This document shows, piece by piece, positions 41,724-50,083 of a stretch of DNA of 55,502 nucleotides. Origin of the DNA: TMED14 sp038145075 (lineage in GTDB: Bacteria; Bacteroidota; Bacteroidia; Flavobacteriales; Schleiferiaceae); assembly GCA_038145075.1 (NCBI GenBank), contig JAYQOY010000005.1, positions 1 through 55,502 on the forward strand. The letters are read 5' to 3'. Made by a program: the position numbers and the translations under genes. The notes below the pieces were generated by a model. That model was given only the letters and a program-made list of their open reading frames with translations, searched no databases and had not been told where the DNA came from. Position 1 is the first letter of the stretch. Each line of letters opens with the position of its first letter.

Positions 41724-42717
41724 GCATTTCCTAGCCTCTCTCGTCCTGGCGTCGCTGGCCTTCGCGAGCTGTGAGCGCGATCTGACCCCAGAAGGCCCTG
41801 CCTTGACGGACCTCTACGGCACCTTCAAAGTGAAGACCGGTTTGGCGGCCTCCCAGGCCCAAGTCAATTTTGCCAATGGGGAGAGTGTGTACTTCACGGC
41901 GGAGACCTCTATTTCGACCGATTTTGTCCTGACCATCACCGGCCAAACTTCTGGCGCCGTCAAGCGCATCGAAGGCAAGGCCCGCACCTTGGATGCCACC
42001 AACGCCCTTTGGCAAGGAGAGACCTCGCAGTTCCCCACCTTCCAAACGGAAATGTGCGATGTCATGCTGACCTATCCGGGCTATCCCGACACCTTGTATG
42101 GAAATGTGCAGGTTTTAGGAACGCGTGTGATTGAGGCGACTATCCTGGACGACTTTGAAAACGGCATGTCCCCCGAATGGACCAAGTTCATTCAATCGGG
42201 CGCCAACATGAAGTTCACCGTTCAGGGAGGCGCTCCACTCGCCGAAGGCCTGTCGTACTACAAAATGGGTGGCACGGTGGCATGGGACTGGCTCATTGGA
42301 ATGTTTGAAATGCCCAAAAACAACTTCAACGGGGGCGCAGGCTTCAGCCTGAACAGCGATGCGGACAAGGTCTACTTCAACGGCGTCTTCCGCCAGTTGG
42401 CGGGCTTGGACAACGGCATTATCCTCTTGCAGTTGCGCGAGGACGACAACGGTGACGGCACCTACAGTGAGGGCAATGAGGACATGTGGTCGGTGGAAAT
42501 TCGGCCCGGTTCCACATGGGAGCTCAACAGTTACAAATACAGCGACCTCGTCACCTTGGTGAACGGTGCGGCTTCAGCTGCCTTGGGCAATGGCTTGTAT
42601 GAGCCGGACAAGCTGCACCGCGTGTCTATTCTCTTTTTGGCCAATCCCAGTTCGGGCTATGCCGAATGCGACACCGACATGCTCTGCTTCACGGAAAATG
42701 CCCCGTTGGCGCTATGA
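41707..42717 (+). CDS. Lipoprotein of the glycan operon, unknown family
   Basis: A protein of 336 residues with a lipobox LAFASC (Cys22). An N-terminal Ig-like or PKD-like domain (about 28-120: GTFKVKTGLAASQAQVNFANGE) is followed by a jelly-roll-like segment starting ILDDFENGMSPEWTKF, which is seen in CBM11-like and related carbohydrate-binding modules. It is probably a surface glycan-binding protein. I chose ATG 41707, which starts the signal peptide and overlaps the barrel gene by 17 bases; the ORF opens at 41608. Its stop overlaps the next gene (ATGA). Confidence 0.72.
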   Translation: MPLRSKHFLASLVLASLAFASCERDLTPEGPALTDLYGTFKVKTGLAASQAQVNFANGESVYFTAETSISTDFVLTITGQTSGAVKRIEGKARTLDATNALWQGETSQFPTFQTEMCDVMLTYPGYPDTLYGNVQVLGTRVIEATILDDFENGMSPEWTKFIQSGANMKFTVQGGAPLAEGLSYYKMGGTVAWDWLIGMFEMPKNNFNGGAGFSLNSDADKVYFNGVFRQLAGLDNGIILLQLREDDNGDGTYSEGNEDMWSVEIRPGSTWELNSYKYSDLVTLVNGAASAALGNGLYEPDKLHRVSILFLANPSSGYAECDTDMLCFTENAPLAL

Positions 42718-43940
42718 GGAAGTCGCTTGCCGCCTTGTCTTTGCTCGTTCTGGCCGCGGCGTGTTCGCTCAAGCCTACGCAGCTCTATGACTATGGCAAC
42801 CCCGCCAATTCCTATCCCAACATCAAGGGCTTTGCGTCCTTGACAGTGTTGGACGGCCCGACCGGGGATGAATTTTGGGTGAGCAAAGAAGCGGCCAACT
42901 GCATTCAGTACCGCGTTGCCGAAAATGGGGTGTACACATTCACCTGGAACAAACCCGGGGGCGGTTGCGACTGGGTAGGCATGGGCGTGGGCTGGGACCA
43001 GTGGTCCGGCAAGAACATGGGCGCTATCGTGGACGAGGCGGCCATGCGCTTGGTGGTTCGACTCCCAGAGGGGGCGCAAGCGATGAAGACCTTGCCACTG
43101 GCGTTTGGATTTGAGGACTATTCGGGCCGTCAAGCCTGGATTGGAATGAGTTCCAACTATGTCGTCAACGGACCCATCACGCAGGAATGGACCACCATTG
43201 ATCTGCCGCTGGGGCTCTTCAACTGGAATGAAATGGACTGCGATCCGACCAACATCAAGCAGTTTATCACGCAGTTTGAGGCGGACGGGCAGTTTGACCT
43301 GAAAGAAATGCGCGTGGTTCCATTTTCCGGCTCGCTCCGAAAGCAAGCCAGAGTCGGCTACGACGCAGAAATGGGCAAAGGATTTTCACAAAGCGTCCTC
43401 CAGCTGGCGGACGGCAGCGCCATAGAGCTGTCTTGGGATGCCGATTCTCTGTACGTCCTCGCGCGCATCCCCGATGGGAATGCCTTCGTGAACAGCCAAA
43501 CCGGCGTAGACCTTTGGAATGGGGATGCCTTGGAGCTGGCCTTTTCCGCCCAGCCCGAACAATCACGCCGCCCGCGCACCACGTTCTTGTTTAGCGACGT
43601 CCACTTGGGCATGAGCCTGGGCGAAACCCCTGAGGTGGTGAATTTCCGCACGGGGGTATCCATTCCCCATCGACGCCAAATCTCCGAACTGGGTGGGGGC
43701 TATGGTTACCTCCTGCACTGGTCCATGCCCTGGGCAGCCATGCGACGTGACCCCTGGACCATTGAAGGGCGGTATTTGCTCGAGGTAGCACGTGACCAAG
43801 GCGATGCGAAGGGGCGCAAACAGCAGATTCGCTGGAATTCCGGTGAAGCGGAAGGTTTTCACCTAAGCACCGGGCTTTGGGGCGAACTCCTCGTGGGCCC
43901 TCCTATGGTAGATATTCTGTTAACGGACGAAAACGAATGA
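42714..43940 (+). CDS. CBM9-like lipoprotein of the glycan operon
   Basis: A protein of 408 residues with a lipobox LAAAC (Cys17). The N-terminal half (about 25-215) is a beta-sandwich with WIGMSSNYVVNGPITQEWTT, typical of carbohydrate-binding folds that modulate strand ends with TIDL. The C-terminal half (about 220-395) resembles a CBM9-like domain (IELSWDADSLYVLARI, DLWNGDALELAFSA). It is probably a surface glycan-binding protein with two binding modules. It overlaps both neighbours by 4 bases. Confidence 0.72.
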   Translation: MRKSLAALSLLVLAAACSLKPTQLYDYGNPANSYPNIKGFASLTVLDGPTGDEFWVSKEAANCIQYRVAENGVYTFTWNKPGGGCDWVGMGVGWDQWSGKNMGAIVDEAAMRLVVRLPEGAQAMKTLPLAFGFEDYSGRQAWIGMSSNYVVNGPITQEWTTIDLPLGLFNWNEMDCDPTNIKQFITQFEADGQFDLKEMRVVPFSGSLRKQARVGYDAEMGKGFSQSVLQLADGSAIELSWDADSLYVLARIPDGNAFVNSQTGVDLWNGDALELAFSAQPEQSRRPRTTFLFSDVHLGMSLGETPEVVNFRTGVSIPHRRQISELGGGYGYLLHWSMPWAAMRRDPWTIEGRYLLEVARDQGDAKGRKQQIRWNSGEAEGFHLSTGLWGELLVGPPMVDILLTDENE

Positions 43941-44770
43941 AATCGTTGATACGCTTGAGCCTTTTCTTGGGGCTGGCCCTGACCAGTCTTGTTTCCTGTG
44001 AACTTCAAACTGCCACCCCTCCCCAAGGACGCAATGGCGATCAGTTGGCCTGGGCCGGTCGGACCTGGACGGTGAAAGGCGGCCCGGACCTCTTTGGACC
44101 CGGCCCCAACTACTTCAGCAAGGACATAGCCTCTGCCTACACGGACGACCAAGGCTTTCTGCACCTGAACATTCGCCAAATCGATGGGAAATGGCAGTGT
44201 TCGGAGATCATCAGCAACGATGTGTTGGGCTATGGCACCTACACCTGGGAAGTGCAGTCCAACATGGTGGACATTCCCGACAATACGGTTTTAGGGCTCT
44301 TTACTTGGGACAACAACACCTTCATGACGCAGGCCAACAGCGAGGTAGACATTGAATTCAGCCGCTGGGGCGATCCCAACAAGGTGAAGACCTTAGCGAC
44401 GTCGGTTCAGCCCGTGTGGTTTGGCGCCTTTAATCCGGAGCGCACGCACGAGACCCAGTTGCCGGTTGAAGCGAAGACCATGTGGACCACCCATGAATTC
44501 ACGTGGACCGACAGCCTGATTACGTGGACGTCTTACCTCGGGGCTAAATCGGCCACTACCGTCATCGCTTCATGGTCCTTTGACGACAGCAACCCCGCGC
44601 GCCGAAAGAGCGAAGGCGGCGTACAAAGCAATCCCATTGTCATTCCTGCCCCCGGCCCGTCGACCAATGCGCGCCTAAACCTGTGGCTCTTTGAAGACCA
44701 GGACAGCGGCCCAAGCACCGGTGGCGCCTACGAGGTGGTCATTCGAAATTTCTCCTACCAACCGCTCTAA
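43937..44770 (+). CDS. GH16-like lipoprotein
   Basis: A protein of 277 residues with a lipobox LVSC (Cys21). The fold looks like a GH16 jelly roll with GYGTYTWEVQSNM and the catalytic-type segment SEVDIEFSRWG, in which E136, D138 and E140 sit as in the ExDxE form of GH16. Flanking segments (MWTTHEFTWTDSLITWTSYLG) agree. The protein is divergent from the GH16 enzyme at 28303 and lacks its EIDIME form, so it may cut a different bond or a branched glucan. It is translationally coupled to the gene before it and followed 9 bases later by the GH3 gene. Confidence 0.78.
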   Translation: MKSLIRLSLFLGLALTSLVSCELQTATPPQGRNGDQLAWAGRTWTVKGGPDLFGPGPNYFSKDIASAYTDDQGFLHLNIRQIDGKWQCSEIISNDVLGYGTYTWEVQSNMVDIPDNTVLGLFTWDNNTFMTQANSEVDIEFSRWGDPNKVKTLATSVQPVWFGAFNPERTHETQLPVEAKTMWTTHEFTWTDSLITWTSYLGAKSATTVIASWSFDDSNPARRKSEGGVQSNPIVIPAPGPSTNARLNLWLFEDQDSGPSTGGAYEVVIRNFSYQPL

Positions 44771-44779
44771 GATTTAGCC

Positions 44780-47014
44780 ATGAAAAAGGTATTCCTCCTA
44801 TCGGCAGCCCTTGTGACTGCTTCGGCATTTGCCCAAAAGCAGCCCACCGCTTGGCGGGTGGACTCGGTTCTTAAGCTCATGACGCTGGAAGAAAAGGTCG
44901 GCCAGATGAACCAGTACAATGGATTTTGGAACGCTACCGGCCCGGCTCCGGAAGGCGGCGATGCGGCCACGAAATACCAACACCTCCGGAACGGATGGGT
45001 GGGCTCGGTGCTCAATGTGCAAGGGGTTGAAGAGGTTCGGGCCATGCAGCGCGTGGCCGTAGAGGAAACTCGTCTAGGGATTCCGTTGATCTTCGGCTGT
45101 GACGTGATTCACGGCTACAAAACCCTTTCGCCTATTCCTTTGGCGGAAGCTGCTTCATGGGATCTAGAGGCTATTGCAAAAAGCGCCCGCAACGGGGCTG
45201 AAGAAGCCACTTCCTATGGTCTAAACTGGACGTTTGCGCCCATGGTGGACATTTCACGAGATCCGCGTTGGGGTCGCATCATGGAAGGCGCAGGGGAGGA
45301 TCCCTATTTGGGCAGCCGCATTGCGGAAGCACGCGTTCGAGGCTTCCAAGGGGAGCAGCTCAACGATCCACAGTCTATGGCCGCTTGTGCCAAGCACTTT
45401 GCGGGCTATGGATTTAGTGAAGCGGGACGCGACTACAATACGGTGGATGTGAGTGATTACACCCTCTACAATGTCATTTATCCGCCCTTCCAAGCCGCCA
45501 AAAAAGCGGGCGTGGCCACCTTCATGAATTCTTTCAACACCATGAATGGCATCCCTGCTACGGGCAACCAAACGCTCGCAGAGATCCTCAAAGAAGACTG
45601 GGGATTTGAAGGGGTACTGGTGAGTGACTGGGGGTCCATTGGTGAGATGATTGCGCATGGTTATGCAGGGGATTTGAAAGAAGCGGCCGAACAAGCCGCC
45701 AACGCCCGTTGCGACATGGATATGGAGTCCTTGGCCTATGTGCAGTTCCTCGCGGGTCTCGTTCGCGAAGGGAAAGTGTCCGAGTCCATGGTGGACGACG
45801 CCGTGCGCCGTGTGCTCAAGCTGAAGTTTGACCTGGGCCTTATGGACGACCCTTACCGCTATTGCAACCGTCCGGGCAGCTGGGAACCTAGCACCTCGCC
45901 CTGGGCTGCGGATGCCCAAGAGTTGGCCGAAAAATCCGCTGTCCTTCTCAAGAACAACGGCATCTTGCCATTGACGAAAAAGCAAGCCATTGCGCTCGTG
46001 GGCCCCATGGCGCAGGAAAAGAACAGTCCTTTGGGCAACTGGCGCGTTTCCAGCGACGATTTCACTGCCTTATCGCTGTATGAAGGCTTGGTGCAGGTCC
46101 GTGGCGAAAAGCGCATGACGGTGGCAAGCGGCCCGGTTTTCTTAAAAGGCCCCATCAGCTTCCCGTTTGAGGCCGAAATCAATACTACGGATACCGCAGG
46201 TCTTCATTCGGTGGTGGAGGCCGCGAGAAATGCGGAAATCGCCATTCTAGCGGTAGGTGAGCATGGATTCCACTCGGGAGAAGCCCGTTCGCGTATGTCA
46301 CTGCATCTGCCAGGGGTGCAAGAGCATATGATTCGGGAGGTTCTCAAGGTGCAAGAACACGTTGTACTTGTGCTCTATGCAGGGCGTCCCATGATTTTAC
46401 CAGAGGATATTACCGAACAGGTAGATGCCATTCTGCTCGCTTGGCAGCCTGGCACCATGGGCGGACCCGCTATCGCCAACCTGCTAATGGGCAAGCGCTC
46501 GCCAAGTGGACGTCTTCCAGTTACATTTCCTCGCACGGAAGGCCAAATTCCCTTGTATTATGGAGCCTTCAACACGGGCCGCCCTGGTCCTTCGGATGCC
46601 GTATTCTGGTCCCACTACGGCGACGGTCCTAACACGCCCGCCTATCCCTTTGGCTATGGCTTGACGTATTCTACGGTGACCTATGCCGCTACGCAAGCCA
46701 AACAGATGGGGGATTCCATCGCCGTTACGGCTCTCGTCAAAAACGAAGGCAAAGTGGCCGTGGACGAAGTGGTCCAGCTCTACGCGCGAGACCACCACAG
46801 CAGGGTGGGGGTTCAACCCGTCCGCCGATTGATCGGCTTCCAGCGCGTAACATTGAAGCCCGGGGAGGAGCGCATGGTGTCGTTTAGCGTAACGGCAGAT
46901 CTTCTCAGCGTGACTACCTCCGAAGGTGAGCGCTTGTTTGAACCCGGGACCTTTAGCTTCTGGGTCGCACCGCATAGTGCGGCTGGAACGTCTGCGAGCC
47001 TAGACTGGAAGTAA
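44780..47014 (+). CDS. bglX: GH3 family beta-glucosidase, BglX-like
   Basis: A protein of 744 residues with a signal peptide (1-18, TASAFAQ). The N-terminal barrel domain carries APMVDISRDPRWGRIMEGAGEDP and KHFAGYG, and the nucleophile is D283 (VLVSDWGS). The second alpha/beta sandwich domain (about 390-600) holds the acid/base region, and a fibronectin-III-like C-terminal domain (about 640-730) ends the protein. It is probably periplasmic and releases glucose from imported oligosaccharides. It is the last gene of the plus-strand operon. Confidence 0.94.
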   Translation: MKKVFLLSAALVTASAFAQKQPTAWRVDSVLKLMTLEEKVGQMNQYNGFWNATGPAPEGGDAATKYQHLRNGWVGSVLNVQGVEEVRAMQRVAVEETRLGIPLIFGCDVIHGYKTLSPIPLAEAASWDLEAIAKSARNGAEEATSYGLNWTFAPMVDISRDPRWGRIMEGAGEDPYLGSRIAEARVRGFQGEQLNDPQSMAACAKHFAGYGFSEAGRDYNTVDVSDYTLYNVIYPPFQAAKKAGVATFMNSFNTMNGIPATGNQTLAEILKEDWGFEGVLVSDWGSIGEMIAHGYAGDLKEAAEQAANARCDMDMESLAYVQFLAGLVREGKVSESMVDDAVRRVLKLKFDLGLMDDPYRYCNRPGSWEPSTSPWAADAQELAEKSAVLLKNNGILPLTKKQAIALVGPMAQEKNSPLGNWRVSSDDFTALSLYEGLVQVRGEKRMTVASGPVFLKGPISFPFEAEINTTDTAGLHSVVEAARNAEIAILAVGEHGFHSGEARSRMSLHLPGVQEHMIREVLKVQEHVVLVLYAGRPMILPEDITEQVDAILLAWQPGTMGGPAIANLLMGKRSPSGRLPVTFPRTEGQIPLYYGAFNTGRPGPSDAVFWSHYGDGPNTPAYPFGYGLTYSTVTYAATQAKQMGDSIAVTALVKNEGKVAVDEVVQLYARDHHSRVGVQPVRRLIGFQRVTLKPGEERMVSFSVTADLLSVTTSEGERLFEPGTFSFWVAPHSAAGTSASLDWK

Positions 47015-47063
47015 GTCTTTTGTTTCGAAGGGCAGCGAACACGTATAAATTCGCGATTCGCCC

Positions 47064-47071
47064 TACCTTTC
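47064..47071 (+). promoter_or_regulatory. -7 element for coaE, near-leaderless
   Basis: TACCTTTC is one mismatch from TAnnTTTG and ends 3 bases before the ATG at 47075. Confidence 0.45.
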
Positions 47072-47074
47072 AGC

Positions 47075-47683
47075 ATGCCTCCAAAACACATCGGCCTAAC
47101 CGGATCCATCGGTGCGGGCAAATCCACGGTCGCCGCTCTCCTTGCCGCAAAAGGCATACCCGTCTATGTGGCCGACGATGCGGCCAAGCGTCTCATGTCC
47201 GAAAGCCCCAGCCTACAGGCGGCCATTGAAGCGGCTTTTGGTCCTGGCATCTATGTGGATGGGGTTCTGCATCGCAAAGAATTGGCGGCGCGTGCCTTTG
47301 GGACGCCGGAGGCCACGGCTCAAATCAATGCGCTCGTGCATCCAGCGGTGCACGACGATTTTGTGGCTTGGCACCAGGCGCAAACCAGTCCCTACATCCT
47401 TCGGGAGGCCGCTATTCTTTTTGAGTCCGGAACGTTCCAAACCTGCGACGCCATCGTCTTGGTGGAAGCCCCACGCGACCTGCGGGTGGAGCGTGTGATG
47501 GCGCGTTCGGGCATGAGTCGGGAAGAAGTGGAGCAGCGCATGGCCCGCCAATGGCCGGATGCAAAAAAGCGAAGCTATCTAAAGGAGGGTGACTTCATCG
47601 TGGAAAACGATGGGGACGAAGCCCATCTGGCGGAGCAAGTCGATGTGCTGCACGCCGAACTGCTCAAACGCAGTCAAGGATGA
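47075..47683 (+). CDS. coaE: Dephospho-CoA kinase
   Basis: This enzyme catalyses the last step of coenzyme A synthesis, phosphorylation of dephospho-CoA. At 202 residues it has the usual length. The P-loop GSIGAGKS is at 10-17. The lid and substrate segments ADDAAKRLMSE, HPAVHDDF and ARSGMSREEVEQRMARQ match CoaE. It is cytosolic and forms a single-gene unit that converges on the PnuC-like gene with a small GCTGAG/CTCAGC hairpin between them. Confidence 0.95.
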   Translation: MPPKHIGLTGSIGAGKSTVAALLAAKGIPVYVADDAAKRLMSESPSLQAAIEAAFGPGIYVDGVLHRKELAARAFGTPEATAQINALVHPAVHDDFVAWHQAQTSPYILREAAILFESGTFQTCDAIVLVEAPRDLRVERVMARSGMSREEVEQRMARQWPDAKKRSYLKEGDFIVENDGDEAHLAEQVDVLHAELLKRSQG

Positions 47684-47718
47684 GTGCTTCTTTTGGGCTG
47701 CGCTGAGGAAACTCAGCC

Positions 47719-48414
47719 TTAATTCGACTCGCGGCGGCGCACTTGGTGCCACACGAGCCAGCCCAACAAGGCGTTGATCAAATAGAAGATGTACTTCGCC
47801 ACGTAGGCGATGTTGCCGAAGAGCACGTTCTGGTAGAGTTTAAAGCCGTTGTAGACCTCGTAGAAGCCCCAGGTGTCGGCGTACATGCGCGGCATGTTGA
47901 GGGTCCCGGAGAAGGTGAGGGCCGTGATGATGGTGGTTACCCAAAATTTGGCCAGGTCCTCTTGTAAGATATCGTGCTCCAAATAGCCACTGAAGCCAAT
48001 GTAATTCAGGGTTATGGCCATGACCGTAGCGATTCCCGCGTTGACAAAGTACCAGTTGTCGAATTTGCGCGGTGTTCGGTTGCCTTTCTTGCGCCAAAAC
48101 CAAAACGACGCAATGTTCCCAAAAAAGGAAACGGGATAGGTCAGCAAAGCGGCTTGGTTGCCCAAATAGTAATCGACAATAGTCGTATTCACCGTGGTTA
48201 ACACCCCGATCAAGTTGCCCCAGTTGTTGCGCTTGGTCACCAACCGCGTGGCCATCATCGAAAAGGCCGCCCCAACGGTCGACAGAATGCCAATGGGAAT
48301 GCCGTCAATGACCGTGAGGTGGTAGCCCATCGCGATGGAGGCACTCACAACGATGACGACCCCCAAAACATCGAGGGTAACACTTTCGGTAAATTTTTGG
48401 AGCTTGGAGATCAT
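47719..48414 (-). CDS. PnuC-like nicotinamide riboside transporter family protein
   Basis: A membrane protein of 231 residues with about seven hydrophobic segments. The pattern VYNGFKLYQNVLFGNIAYVAKYIFYLINALLGW..W resembles PnuC transporters, which bring nicotinamide riboside or related vitamins into the cell, though it is divergent (KRNNWGNLIGVLTTVNT). The ligand may differ. It lies 15 bases downstream of dapB on the same strand and is probably co-transcribed with it. Confidence 0.7.
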   Translation of the reverse strand: MISKLQKFTESVTLDVLGVVIVVSASIAMGYHLTVIDGIPIGILSTVGAAFSMMATRLVTKRNNWGNLIGVLTTVNTTIVDYYLGNQAALLTYPVSFFGNIASFWFWRKKGNRTPRKFDNWYFVNAGIATVMAITLNYIGFSGYLEHDILQEDLAKFWVTTIITALTFSGTLNMPRMYADTWGFYEVYNGFKLYQNVLFGNIAYVAKYIFYLINALLGWLVWHQVRRRESN

Positions 48415-48429
48415 GGTCTCAGGCGCGTT

Positions 48430-49143
48430 TTAGCGGGCTGGAGGAAAGAGGAGGGAGGCAAAAGTATGGCTTCCGGAGGACAAGGTTCCTATGCGTTCGG
48501 CCGCGACCACCGCTCCAAGGGCAAATCCGGCGCGTGAATGGGCCACATGCGTGAGGCTGAGTTGATCGACGGCTGAATCGTAGGTCACCGTATGGGTGCC
48601 GGGAACGGGGTCTTTTCGGACCGCATGGATGGGGAGGGCATCATCGGGCGCCCCGGGTTGCAGAGCCCAGCCGTTGAGCGCAGGGTTGGCGGCCAAAATG
48701 CCTTCCGCCAGCGTGATGGCAGTCCCACTCGGTGCGTCCTTTTTAGCGGTGTGGTGTATTTCTTCAATTTCTGCGCGGTAGTCCGAATGCGGCGCCATCA
48801 ATTCGGCCAAAAACCGGTTGACTTGAAACGCTATGTTAACCCCAAGCGAAAAATTGGAGGCATACACCAGGGGCGTTTGGCTACAATCCAATTCCGGTAC
48901 GCGCGCAAACCAGCCGGTGGTGCCGCAGACCGTCGGAATGCCTTTTGATAATAAGGCTTGCACGTTCGCAAAGGCGGCATCGGGCTGCGTAAACTCAATA
49001 GCCACGTCGATACCCGCCCAATCGTGCGCCCCCATGCCCTCGCGTCCCACGCGCGCCGCGATGTGGTGCCCGCGTTGCTCCGCAACGGCTTCAATTTCAC
49101 GGCCCATTTTGCCGTAGCCAATCAAGGCAATGTTCAAGGCCAT
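48430..49143 (-). CDS. dapB: 4-hydroxy-tetrahydrodipicolinate reductase
   Basis: DapB makes tetrahydrodipicolinate in the lysine and diaminopimelate pathway. At 237 residues it has the usual length of the Bacteroidota form. It has the cofactor motif GYGKMGRE at 9-16, CGTTGW and the catalytic EEIHHTAKKDAPSGTA. The start overlaps the DUF5683 gene stop by 10 bases; DUF5683-dapB is a common order in the phylum, often near parB and lepB. Confidence 0.95.
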   Translation of the reverse strand: MALNIALIGYGKMGREIEAVAEQRGHHIAARVGREGMGAHDWAGIDVAIEFTQPDAAFANVQALLSKGIPTVCGTTGWFARVPELDCSQTPLVYASNFSLGVNIAFQVNRFLAELMAPHSDYRAEIEEIHHTAKKDAPSGTAITLAEGILAANPALNGWALQPGAPDDALPIHAVRKDPVPGTHTVTYDSAVDQLSLTHVAHSRAGFALGAVVAAERIGTLSSGSHTFASLLFPPAR

Positions 49144-49643
49144 GCGAAGGTGAGTTTGGCGCCCAAGGGGGCGAGCGGTTCAACGGCTGGAGATAGGGAG
49201 CCCGTTAACGTGGGCGAGACATCAAATTCAACCAAAAAGCCCGAGGCATAGGCGTCCAAAACTTGAAACAAATACGCACCACCCACGCCGAGCACGGCAT
49301 AGTCCCGAGACCTGCGCGTCTCATTTTTCAACGTAAAGAGCTGAGAATCGGTAAAGCGTCCGTCAAACTCGTCCACGGTGCTGGGGTCTCCGTCGTAGCG
49401 AAGGTCAATAGCCGTGCTCAAACGGTTGAGCGTTGTTTGATTGGTGTAGAGCAGATAGCCCGTACCCGCCATAATGCCCCAGGCAATCGGGGCTTTCCAC
49501 GCCTGGTGGTTGATAAACTGGCCTGCACCAGGCAAGATGGCTGATGCGATAGCTGCGCGCTTCGCCGGCGCATCGGAGGCCTGGGCCCGAGCACTCAGCG
49601 CTGAGCCAGCTAGCATCAGAAGGAGGAGGAATCTACGCGCCAT
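49134..49643 (-). CDS. DUF5683 family protein
   Basis: A protein of 169 residues with a signal peptide (1-20, LSARAQ). The DUF5683 core follows: AAIASAILPGAGQFINHQAWKAPIAWG, then two further hydrophobic stretches (GTGYLLYTN, GVGGAYLFQVLDAY). The function is unknown; the family is strongly associated with dapB, as here, where the two genes overlap by 10 bases. A perfect TAnnTTTG element lies 7 bases upstream. Confidence 0.88.
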   Translation of the reverse strand: MARRFLLLLMLAGSALSARAQASDAPAKRAAIASAILPGAGQFINHQAWKAPIAWGIMAGTGYLLYTNQTTLNRLSTAIDLRYDGDPSTVDEFDGRFTDSQLFTLKNETRRSRDYAVLGVGGAYLFQVLDAYASGFLVEFDVSPTLTGSLSPAVEPLAPLGAKLTFAWP

Positions 49644-49650
49644 CTACAGA

Positions 49651-49658
49651 CAAAAGTA
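49651..49658 (-). promoter_or_regulatory. Perfect TAnnTTTG -7 element
   Basis: On the minus strand the sequence is TACTTTTG, an exact match to the consensus, ending 7 bases before the ATG of the DUF5683-dapB-pnuC operon. Confidence 0.55.
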
Positions 49659-49800
49659 CCACGCGCTGTTTGCATCTCGGTCATTTAGCGCCTTGTGGGT
49701 CTATTTGTCCGCACCTCCATATGGGCCTTAGCGGCTGTCTTGCTTCCTGGCGAGCCGAATCTAGTGGCTCAATTTCATTCGGCCTAGTCGTTTTATCCTG

Positions 49801-49828
49801 TTTGCACCAGGATATCGCCCTATTTTTG
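49801..49828 (+). promoter_or_regulatory. Promoter of tRNA-Arg
   Basis: TTTG at 49801-49804 and a perfect -7 element TATTTTTG at 49821-49828 lie 7 bases before the tRNA 5' end. Confidence 0.6.
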
Positions 49829-49835
49829 CGCCCTC

Positions 49836-49909
49836 GGTCCCGTAGCTCAGCTGGATAGAGCATCTGCCTTCTAAGCAGACGGTCGCGCGTTCGAATCGCG
49901 CCGGGATCA
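49836..49909 (+). tRNA. tRNA-Arg(TCT)
   Basis: This 74-base tRNA has acceptor stem GGTCCCG/CGGGATC, anticodon stem TCTGC/GCAGA with loop CTTCTAA and anticodon TCT, and a T loop in GTTCGAATC. The discriminator is A and CCA is not encoded. Confidence 0.95.
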
Positions 49910-49924
49910 CTAAGAATGAAAAAC

Positions 49925-49951
49925 CCGCCACGAGAGTGGCGGCTTTTTTTT
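49925..49951 (+). terminator. Terminator after tRNA-Arg
   Basis: A 7-bp stem (CCGCCAC/GTGGCGG) with a GAGA tetraloop is followed by C and eight T. A second hairpin (TTGGCCGCC-CGC-GGCGGCCAA) begins in the T run. Confidence 0.85.
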
Positions 49952-50006
49952 GGCCGCCCGCGGCGGCCAAGCGGTGCTTGAGCCGGCCGGTGCGGCCAAA
50001 AAGAAG

Positions 50007-50033
50007 CGAGCGCCGGAGGGCGCTCGGGTTTTT
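50007..50033 (+). terminator. Second terminator downstream of tRNA-Arg
   Basis: The 8-bp stem CGAGCGCC/GGCGCTCG with a GGAG loop is followed by GGTTTTT. It could also serve the minus-strand gene ending at 50084, whose downstream side carries AAAAA at 50029-50033 read as its complement. Confidence 0.7.
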
Positions 50034-50083
50034 CATTCGGAATTCGGAGTCAGCGCGATGCCCGGAGGGAATCGCTGGGGGTG

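Noticed and set aside
47702..47717. Terminator between coaE and the PnuC-like gene
   Set aside because: A 6-bp GCTGAG/CTCAGC hairpin is present but lacks a T run on either side, so it is not claimed as a terminator.
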